Below, piece after piece: positions 15,078 to 21,001 of a DNA stretch of 21,001 nucleotides. Under the pieces are notes generated by a model. That model did not search any database, was not told the DNA's origin, and worked only from the letters and a program-made list of their open reading frames with translations. Where the stretch lies: positions 1 through 21,001 of the IMG/VR virus record IMGVR_UViG_3300010885_034150, one strand, 5' to 3'. The position numbers were made by a program, and so were the translations under genes. Origin of the DNA: a virus. How positions within the stretch are numbered: the stretch's first letter is position 1; each line of letters opens with the position of its first letter.

Positions 15078-15460
15078 GAGCTCGTGAGTTCATTGTAGAA
15101 CAATCAACATTGCCTCCAGAGCAAGCAGATCCCATGAATCATGTGTTCATATTGCCTGGTGTAAAATCTAGCGACCCTTATCAAATCTATAGACTGGGTG
15201 TGGCCATGGCCCGTGCCAGAAGTGATGCAGGCACACAAGATCCAATACCCCACATGCCCGAGTGGTCACCACAAGCGGCATTTGGCGAAGATGCTGTGAT
15301 TGCAGGATTCAATGCCCTGGTTGAACCAGTGATTGATCAAGCATTAAAAATGGCCGGACTAGCCGCCAAAAAAGTTCAAGTAAGCACGCCAAACAGCCTG
15401 GAGCCTGCATCAGTCAATCATCAAAGTCCAGTAAACGGCTTTAAAGGCTATCCAAGATAA
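15074..15460 (+). CDS. leader-bearing paralog 2 of a tandem pair (128 aa)
   Basis: The function is unknown. The N-terminus MRAREFIVEQ fits the T4 prohead-protease rule better than its neighbour (I7-V8-E9). The body is more diverged, with YQIYRLGVAMARARSD near 37-52 and a helix ending ALKMAGLAAKK near 96-106. It ends SPVNGFKGYPR, matching the SPIQAFKGYPR end of paralog 1. It is translationally coupled on both sides (ATGA upstream, TAATG downstream). Confidence 0.8.
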   Translation: MRAREFIVEQSTLPPEQADPMNHVFILPGVKSSDPYQIYRLGVAMARARSDAGTQDPIPHMPEWSPQAAFGEDAVIAGFNALVEPVIDQALKMAGLAAKKVQVSTPNSLEPASVNHQSPVNGFKGYPR

Positions 15461-15738
15461 TGGCAAACCCGCCACCACCATACGACGACATCACAGGCAT
15501 AAGCCGTGCTGTGATGAAAGACAATGCACAAGTAACAATAGAAAACTACAACGGCAATGCCAGACCAGGCGAACTGGTGGTTGATCAAATTACTGATCAA
15601 GTGTTTATCGGCAATAGTTCGGGTGCATTAACACAAATTGCTGCCGGAATTACCAATGGTGGTAGTTCAGGACTTCCTGCAGGATTTTATCAATTGGCCT
15701 ACAACCCTACCACTGGTGAAATTGTTTATTATACTTAA
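15460..15738 (+). CDS. small fibre-like domain protein (92 aa)
   Basis: The segment NARPGELVVDQITDQVFIGNSSGALTQI (about 29-56) matches the beta-type module often found at the N-terminus of phage tail fibres and tropism determinants, where 'GEL-x-(V/I)-D-x-x-T-x-x-(V/L)-(F/Y)-(I/V)-G' is a recurring pattern. Here it stands alone in a 92-aa protein with a Pro-rich N-terminus (ANPPPPYDD) and a Gly-rich linker. It may be a small virion decoration or fibre-base protein. The start overlaps the previous stop (TAATG). Confidence 0.75.
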   Translation: MANPPPPYDDITGISRAVMKDNAQVTIENYNGNARPGELVVDQITDQVFIGNSSGALTQIAAGITNGGSSGLPAGFYQLAYNPTTGEIVYYT

Positions 15739-15747
15739 AATTTTAAA

Positions 15748-16191
15748 ATGAAAAAATTACTCCTACTCTTACTCTTACTCGTCGTACCTGTGCTGGCCAT
15801 GGCACAAGGCAAACAAAAACCTGGTGTCACATATGATGCAGTAATCACCAGAGTAATTGATGGTGACACCGTGGCGTTTCAAGCAGACTTTTTGCCTGCA
15901 CCACTCAAAAAAGAACTCAGTATTAGAGTGTACGGTGTAGACACTCCTGAAAAAGGCTTTAGAGCACAATGCCCTAGTGAAGCACAACGTGGAGAAGCTG
16001 CGTCAGCATTTACAAAACATGCTGTGGAATCTGCACAAAAACGTCAGGTTGTGCTGATGGACTGGGACAAGTATGGTGGACGAGTTCTAGGCGATGTACT
16101 ACTAAACGGACAAAGTTTGCGAGTCATGCTGATACAAAATGGATTTGCACGAGAATACTACGGCGAAGCCAAAACAAGTTGGTGCCAGTAA
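15748..16191 (+). CDS. secreted thermonuclease (SNase family)
   Basis: This is a staphylococcal-nuclease-type phosphodiesterase that cuts DNA and RNA with calcium. The catalytic set is complete: D40 in IDGDTV, R60, D65-T66-P67-E68 in VYGVDTPEKG, and R112 in YGGRVLGDV, equivalent to D21, R35, D40-E43 and R87 of the model enzyme. The N-terminus MKKLLLLLLLLVVPVLAMA is a signal peptide with a likely cut after AMA (residue 19), so the enzyme is exported to the periplasm or outside. C75 and C146 could form a disulfide. It sits among virion genes with no Shine-Dalgarno of its own, 9 nt after the previous stop. It may be a captured bacterial gene used to scavenge nucleotides or clear extracellular DNA. 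Confidence 0.92.
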   Translation: MKKLLLLLLLLVVPVLAMAQGKQKPGVTYDAVITRVIDGDTVAFQADFLPAPLKKELSIRVYGVDTPEKGFRAQCPSEAQRGEAASAFTKHAVESAQKRQVVLMDWDKYGGRVLGDVLLNGQSLRVMLIQNGFAREYYGEAKTSWCQ

Positions 16192-16195
16192 TACT

Positions 16196-16209
16196 CCTGT
16201 AAATACAGG
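16196..16209 (+). promoter_or_regulatory. late-type box in a palindrome abutting the second radical-SAM start
   Basis: CCTGTA, AA and TACAGG form a perfect 14-bp inverted repeat that ends at the base before ATG 16210. The TAAATA core (16200-16205) is exactly 4 nt before the ATG. This is the clearest case of the TAAATA-N4-ATG class. Confidence 0.5.
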
Positions 16210-17367
16210 ATGAGTAATTTTTACTGTGCTGCACCCTGGCGCGGCCTTCATATCAATCCGCGTGGCGACGTCAAAACCTGTTGTGCAGGTGACCCCAATA
16301 TGCTGGGCAACCTAAACACACAGACTATTGAACAGATCCTCAATGGTGATTTGATGACAGCAATTCGTGGCAGCATTGCGCAGGGTCAGTCTCATCAGTA
16401 CTGTTCAAACTGTGTGCAGGCCGAACGCCACGGCGGAGACTCCGAACGAGCCTGGCACAATCGTGATAATCCCAATTTTGATTTTGTCAAAGCCGGCGAC
16501 AAATATCACTATCCAGTTATTGTTGACATTCGGTGGAACACCACCTGTAATCTAAGTTGCAACTATTGCATGGAATATTGCAGTTCAAAATGGGCTTCGT
16601 TGAAAGGTATCCCGGTCAAGTCTGGTGCTAGACCCTACTATGAGCAGGTGTGCGACTTCATTGAGCAACACTATGAACACATCCACGAAGTGGCCTTGGT
16701 CGGTGGAGAACCGTTGTTGCTGCCAGAAAATAATCGCTTGCTGGATGTGATACCTAAAGATGCAGTTGTTACCTTGATTACCAATCTCACCGGCGATCTT
16801 GAAAACAACCGTATATTTCAGAAACTAGCAAAACGAAATCGTGTCGGCTGGAGCATGAGCTTTGACAATATTGGCCCAAGATTAGAATATGTTCGCTATG
16901 GTGCTGGATGGGATGAAATACAACGCAACCTTGGCTTGGTCAAAAATCTAATGACCACACAGGGACACTCGGGCGGCATACATGCAGTGTACAACATATA
17001 CAATGCCACACGAATTTGTGAACTGCGTGAGTTTGCTGAACAGACCGGAACCACGGTGCTGTGGCAAAACTTATTTCAGCCCGACTATCTTGATCCATTC
17101 TTGCATGGCCCTACAGTTGCTGCTGAAGCAATCGCTGAGATTGAACGCTTTTATGCCCTGGGCATTGCTACTGCTGCCGAACAGGTGTTCTTTGACCGTG
17201 CATTGCAGAGCTATCGTTCAGTGACTCAACCACAGCCCACCATTGAACATCGATTTGCAACACATATCCGAGAAATTGAAAATCAGTACCACCCAGACAC
17301 AAAAGGAAAGTTTGCCACGCTGTGGCCCGAACTGGCAAGCCTATGCAACCAACAGAGGAACTTGTAA
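16210..17367 (+). CDS. radical SAM protein with N-terminal twitch domain
   Basis: This 385-aa protein opens with an auxiliary-cluster (twitch-like) domain: C6 in FYCAAPWRGLHINPRG, C24/C25 in KTCCAG, and C65/C68 in YCSNC. A radical-SAM core follows, with CX3CX2C at C113, C117, C120 (CNLSCNYC) and GGEP at 165-168. The order, twitch before core, is the reverse of the protein at 1590. Such proteins usually modify peptides or proteins, but the substrate is unknown and no precursor is obvious nearby. Its stop is directly followed by the gp17 ATG, so it is probably co-expressed with the packaging motor late in infection. It has no usual Shine-Dalgarno (only CAGG immediately before the ATG). Confidence 0.88.
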   Translation: MSNFYCAAPWRGLHINPRGDVKTCCAGDPNMLGNLNTQTIEQILNGDLMTAIRGSIAQGQSHQYCSNCVQAERHGGDSERAWHNRDNPNFDFVKAGDKYHYPVIVDIRWNTTCNLSCNYCMEYCSSKWASLKGIPVKSGARPYYEQVCDFIEQHYEHIHEVALVGGEPLLLPENNRLLDVIPKDAVVTLITNLTGDLENNRIFQKLAKRNRVGWSMSFDNIGPRLEYVRYGAGWDEIQRNLGLVKNLMTTQGHSGGIHAVYNIYNATRICELREFAEQTGTTVLWQNLFQPDYLDPFLHGPTVAAEAIAEIERFYALGIATAAEQVFFDRALQSYRSVTQPQPTIEHRFATHIREIENQYHPDTKGKFATLWPELASLCNQQRNL

Positions 17368-18948
17368 ATGGCTATCCAAAGTAGTTTAGAAACATCGTTG
17401 GTCAAAGCCCCGCATCGTCGGCAAGCATTCACTGAAGCTGAAATCGTAGAATTCATGAACTGCGCTGATAGTGTGACTGGCCCGGCCTATTTTCTTGATC
17501 ATTATTTTTACATACAACATCCCACACGGGGAAAAATGCTGTATCATGCGTTTGAATATCAACAACGTCTGGTTGATGTGTACCACAACTATCGTTTCAG
17601 CATATCAATGATGCCGCGACAAACTGGTAAAAGTACCAGTGCAGCAGGTTACCTGCTGTGGTATGCAATGTTTGTTCCGGATTCGACCATTCTCATTGCA
17701 GCACACAAATACACCGGTGCCCAGGAGATCATGCAGCGTATCCGTTTTGCATACGAGCTGTGCCCGGATCATATTCGCGCCGGTGCCACCAGCTACAACA
17801 AAGGCAGTATAGACTTTGAAAATGGCAGTCGTATCATATCAGCTACCACAACTGAAACAACTGGTCGTGGTATGAGTATATCTCTGCTGTACGCTGACGA
17901 GTTTGCATTTGTGCGCCCTACCATTGCCAAAGAATTTTGGACCTCTATCAGTCCTACCTTGGCCACAGGTGGTAAAGCAATTATCACAAGTACGCCCAAC
18001 AGTGACGAAGATCAGTTTGCATTGTTGTGGAAAAGTGCTCTCAAGTGTGAAGACGAATACGGCAACCCAACTCCATTAGGCATAAATGGATTCAAAGCAT
18101 TCCGCAGTTTTTGGCAAGAGCATCCAGACCGTGACGAGGCCTGGGGTAAAAGTATGGAAGCACAGTTGGGTGTTGATCGATTCCGTCGAGAGATTGGATG
18201 CGAATTCATTATCAATGATGAAACACTGATTGCTCCGGCCATACTGGTTGATCTGCAAGGCCAGCAAGACCCACTGTTTAGAACCGGTCAAGTGCGCTGG
18301 TACAAGAGACCCGAAGCTGGCAAAATCTATGTAGTGGCACTGGATCCCAGTCTGGGCACCGGCAGTGATCCTGCAGCCATACAGGTGTTTGAAGCCAACA
18401 CAACTATACAGATAGCCGAATGGCGCCACAACAAAACTGCAATCCCAGCACAGATACGCATACTGGCGGATATTTGTAAATTTATAAATGAAACTGTGAA
18501 AGATTCCAAGAGCATATACTACAGCATAGAAAACAACACCATTGGTGAAGCAGCACTTATTTCTATTGCTGAATATGGTGAAGAAAACATTGAAGGGTAT
18601 TTCTTAAGCGATAACTCTGTGGCCGGCGGCGCAAGACGCATACGAAAAGGCTTCAACACCACGCACAAAAGTAAATTGTCGGCCTGTAACAAGTTAAAAA
18701 TTTTAGTAGAATCTAAAAAAATGCAAATCAACAGTGCGCCATTGATATCAGAACTAAAAACATTTGTGGCGCACGGCACCAGCTATGCTGCCAAGCCCGG
18801 CGAAACAGATGATTTAGTAATGGGCACAGTGCTGGCCGTTCGTATGATGATGCTGCTGCAAAACTACCACACTGAAATGGACTCGCAAATGCGTGATTTT
18901 GGCGACAGTATGGTGGAGCCAATGCCGTTTTTTGCCACATTCCGCTAA
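17368..18948 (+). CDS. 17: large terminase subunit gp17-like
   Basis: This is the DNA-packaging motor, an ATPase plus nuclease that pumps DNA into the prohead through the portal and cuts the concatemer. The ATPase has Walker A MPRQTGKST (82-90, K88), Walker B SLLYADE (172-178, D177-E178) and the coupling motif TSTPN (207-211). The RNase H-fold nuclease has its three acids in the T4 positions: D326 in VVALDPSLG, E388 in YYSIENN, and D481/D482 in ETDDLVMG. Length is 526 aa against 610 in T4. AGAGGA lies upstream inside the preceding gene and the ATG follows its stop directly. Confidence 0.96.
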   Translation: MAIQSSLETSLVKAPHRRQAFTEAEIVEFMNCADSVTGPAYFLDHYFYIQHPTRGKMLYHAFEYQQRLVDVYHNYRFSISMMPRQTGKSTSAAGYLLWYAMFVPDSTILIAAHKYTGAQEIMQRIRFAYELCPDHIRAGATSYNKGSIDFENGSRIISATTTETTGRGMSISLLYADEFAFVRPTIAKEFWTSISPTLATGGKAIITSTPNSDEDQFALLWKSALKCEDEYGNPTPLGINGFKAFRSFWQEHPDRDEAWGKSMEAQLGVDRFRREIGCEFIINDETLIAPAILVDLQGQQDPLFRTGQVRWYKRPEAGKIYVVALDPSLGTGSDPAAIQVFEANTTIQIAEWRHNKTAIPAQIRILADICKFINETVKDSKSIYYSIENNTIGEAALISIAEYGEENIEGYFLSDNSVAGGARRIRKGFNTTHKSKLSACNKLKILVESKKMQINSAPLISELKTFVAHGTSYAAKPGETDDLVMGTVLAVRMMMLLQNYHTEMDSQMRDFGDSMVEPMPFFATFR

Positions 18949-18960
18949 TGCTAAAACTTT

Positions 18961-18968
18961 AATAAATA
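18961..18968 (+). promoter_or_regulatory. putative late promoter box, 4 nt before ATG
   Basis: AATAAATA matches 7 of 8 bases of the T4 late consensus and ends 4 nt before ATG 18973. There is no Shine-Dalgarno and, unlike three similar sites, no inverted repeat. Confidence 0.5.
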
Positions 18969-18972
18969 CACT

Positions 18973-21001
18973 ATGGCACAAAATAATCCAGGACAACAAC
19001 TTTCAGACCTTTTGGTCACCCGCGGCTACGACCCAGAGATGCTGGATAGCGCAGGTAAAGCAGCGCCCTCTGCACAGGATGCTGAAATTTTCAGCTTTGA
19101 TTTTGTCACAGCAAATGGCACCAATCACGGATCAGTGGTTGTGATGCTGGGTGATGACAAAGAATTAACTGTGTTCAGCGGCGACAATGTTGGTCGTAAC
19201 ATGGACAGCGAAGACAAAACAGAATGGTACGATTTTCAACATCAATTGAAAAACTTTGCCACAAAGAATTTTATGACATTTGGCAGTCAAAATATCAACA
19301 AACTCAAATACAGCATGCAAGGGCAAGCAGCCCTTAAAGAAGGCTTGTGCGAAAGTTGGAACGGCACAAAGAATGTCAGTTGGAACGGCGGCCCAGACTC
19401 TGTACGACTGATGATACGGCACAAGCGCCCAATGGGCATTGACGAAGCCAGATTCCGGCAGGTAGAAAGCCTGTTTGTAGAAACCGCAGATGGTGAACGC
19501 CACCGGTTGTCATTCCGTAGTCTAGCTGGCGGCCGGGCCATGGTCGAACATGTGCGACAAGGCGGCAAGCCATATGACATGCGCGGACAACATATTTCCA
19601 ACATGGTTGAAGAACTCAATGTTCTAAGCCGTTTCCGCAGAGCCAGCAAAGGCCAAGTGTTTGAAGGTGACACAGCCAATTTGATAGCGGAAACCAACCG
19701 CTACTATGAAACAATGTGCCGAACTGTAAAGGGTCTGTCATCTAACAAAGGCTACAACAGCTATTTTGAAAACTGGAATCCCGGTGATGTCACCGAACAA
19801 GATTTGATCATTGAAGATATCAAAACATTATTCGTGCAAGAAACAATTGATTCACGAATTGAACAGGCCTTACCTATTCTGGCCCGCATACAACAACAAG
19901 GAACCGCTATGAAAGAAGCAAACATATTTGAAGCCTGGGCCGAACGCCTGTTAGAAGGCACATGGGCAACACCAAATACCCCTGAACAAAAACAACAGTT
20001 GATTGAGCTACTGTCACAAGAATTGCCAGTTGGGCCTGACGCTACCAATGCAACAGAACAGTTGTACAGTTTGTTTGGTGACGACGAATTGTTTGATCAG
20101 TTGCAAGAACTAGCTGAAAATGATCCTGACGCTGATGCTCGTGAAATAGTTATTGCTCGTATGACAGAGTTGGCCAACAGCGGATCAGATAATGATCTTA
20201 TGGAAGTACTTGCTGCGTTAGAACCCACAGTGCCTGAACCAGAAGCTGCGGCCAGCCCAGACGTCGTAGACACCCCGGCGCCAGCACCAGTGGCTGAAGG
20301 CCAAGGTCCAAGTGAAGCAGAACGATTGGATCATTACCATGATCTAAAAGCCAGCGGTATGGACCCCGATGCAGCCGAGGAAGAAGCATACGGCACAGAT
20401 GACTGGTATAACGACAGCATTGATGAACAAGACCCCATTGCCAGAATGATGGAAATGGCCGGCGTCCCAGTGGCAGAAGGCAAATGGGACCCATTTACTG
20501 GTGGCGACTATGGGCAGACTCCGCGCCCTCAGCAAGTTGGACAAGACACACAAGACACACAAGACACACAAGACACACAAGACAGTGATGCTGCCGCGCC
20601 TGACAAGAAAAAAGATCAAGAAGAGTGGGAAGCCATGTTGGATTACTATGGCACCAATGCGTTAGTTGCTCGAGCCTTAGGTGATTTGTATCAACAAACT
20701 CATGGTACTGGATATTACGATAGCGTTCTAACTCCTGTTAGATATATAGCCACTATTTCTAGCCGGATCACTCCAGAAAGTCCAGAACGAATTGAAACAA
20801 TAAGCGTTGGAAGTAAAAAAGAAGCACATGAACGTGCAAAAGGAAGAATAAACGGACGTGTGGTCAGCATAGAACGAGTTGACGACAAAGAAGATGAAGC
20901 AGGATTAATCACATTACCGGTGATGCTGGGACTTGGTCAACAAAAGAAAAAATGGATGCTACAGTTCCCTGACGAACGCTATGCACAAAAGTGGGCGTTC
21001 A
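18973..21001 (+). CDS. large acidic virion-like protein, cut by the window edge (at least 676 aa)
   Basis: The frame is open from ATG 18973 to the end of the window, so the C-terminus is missing. I do not recognise a named function. The first 300 residues form a mixed alpha/beta region (DKTEWYDFQHQLKNFATKNFMTFG near 78-101, RGQHISNMVEELNVLSRFRRASKGQVFEG near 205-233). A helix ANIFEAWAERLLEG (316-329) resembles an internal leader with an L-L-E prohead-protease-like site. An acidic part follows with ELPVGPDATNATEQLYSLFGDDELF (about 348-372), a Pro/Ala linker, RMMEMAGVPVAEG near 487-500, and the QDT repeat at 524-538. The last part becomes basic and folded. Its place after gp17 is where portal and head genes lie in T4, so a head-core or minor capsid role is plausible. 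Confidence 0.85.
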   Translation, partial: MAQNNPGQQLSDLLVTRGYDPEMLDSAGKAAPSAQDAEIFSFDFVTANGTNHGSVVVMLGDDKELTVFSGDNVGRNMDSEDKTEWYDFQHQLKNFATKNFMTFGSQNINKLKYSMQGQAALKEGLCESWNGTKNVSWNGGPDSVRLMIRHKRPMGIDEARFRQVESLFVETADGERHRLSFRSLAGGRAMVEHVRQGGKPYDMRGQHISNMVEELNVLSRFRRASKGQVFEGDTANLIAETNRYYETMCRTVKGLSSNKGYNSYFENWNPGDVTEQDLIIEDIKTLFVQETIDSRIEQALPILARIQQQGTAMKEANIFEAWAERLLEGTWATPNTPEQKQQLIELLSQELPVGPDATNATEQLYSLFGDDELFDQLQELAENDPDADAREIVIARMTELANSGSDNDLMEVLAALEPTVPEPEAAASPDVVDTPAPAPVAEGQGPSEAERLDHYHDLKASGMDPDAAEEEAYGTDDWYNDSIDEQDPIARMMEMAGVPVAEGKWDPFTGGDYGQTPRPQQVGQDTQDTQDTQDTQDSDAAAPDKKKDQEEWEAMLDYYGTNALVARALGDLYQQTHGTGYYDSVLTPVRYIATISSRITPESPERIETISVGSKKEAHERAKGRINGRVVSIERVDDKEDEAGLITLPVMLGLGQQKKKWMLQFPDERYAQKWAF
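20542..20586 (+). repeat. 9-bp in-frame tandem repeat (QDT)n
   Basis: Four perfect copies of CAAGACACA (20542-20577) and a fifth ending in AGT (20578-20586) encode QDTQDTQDTQDTQDS. The unit is a multiple of three, so slippage changes linker length without breaking the frame. Confidence 0.95.

Noticed and set aside
15460-17367. A RiPP cluster with the 92-aa protein as precursor for the radical-SAM enzyme
   Set aside because: The 92-aa protein has no Cys and reads as a fibre-type beta domain; there is no leader, transporter or peptidase gene nearby.
20542-20586. Tandem repeats as a CRISPR array
   Set aside because: The units are 9 bp, contiguous without spacers, and in frame within a coding sequence.
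1-21001. tRNA genes, integrase, insertion sequences
   Set aside because: No cloverleaf-like segment, transposase motif or terminal inverted repeat was seen; intergenic gaps are mostly under 80 nt.

Overview
This window is about 21 kb of the structural (late) region of a T4-like contractile-tailed phage (myovirus). It is most likely an uncultivated environmental relative of the T4/cyanophage/pelagiphage group. The assignment rests on recognisable T4-type genes: neck gp13, tail sheath gp18, tail tube gp19, head-completion gp4, a probable small terminase gp16, large terminase gp17 and dNMP kinase gp1. Coding density is very high, all genes but one lie on the + strand, and stops and starts often overlap (ATGA or TAATG). 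There is no integrase, tRNA, CRISPR array or IS element. The Shine-Dalgarno sequences and sigma70-type promoters fit a Gram-negative host, but the host cannot be named from this sequence.

Layout. (1) 1-2492: a small unknown gene and a 379-aa unknown gene, each behind a near-consensus extended -10 sigma70 promoter and separated by a rho-independent terminator; then an AT-rich radical-SAM gene overlapping the end of the second. (2) 2566-4583: neck protein gp13, followed by a DexA-like exonuclease and a dNMP kinase. (3) 4531-4878 (-): a Cys-rich HNH-like protein, the only antisense gene, convergent with the kinase. (4) 4974-10910: an unusually long tail sheath (1101 aa), a strong terminator, then a tightly coupled run of tail tube, a second tube-like protein, an unknown protein and head-completion gp4. 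(5) 10944-18948: probable gp16, then about 5.9 kb of virion-like and accessory genes (a leader-bearing protein, a 765-aa modular protein, small beta-rich proteins, two tandem leader-bearing paralogs, a secreted thermonuclease, a second radical-SAM/twitch enzyme), then gp17. (6) 18973-21001: a large acidic protein running off the right edge.

How it works together. Most products build the neck, tail and packaging motor. Several have a short N-terminus ending in a likely prohead-protease site, resembling the T4 capsid-targeting sequence, and may be internal head proteins. Late expression is probably driven by TATAAATA-like boxes upstream of many genes. These fall into two classes: 17-26 nt before the start with a Shine-Dalgarno in between, or exactly 4 nt before the ATG with no room for one. 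The second class often sits in an inverted repeat. The main unknowns are the substrates of the two radical-SAM enzymes, the role of the enlarged sheath, and the role of the secreted nuclease.
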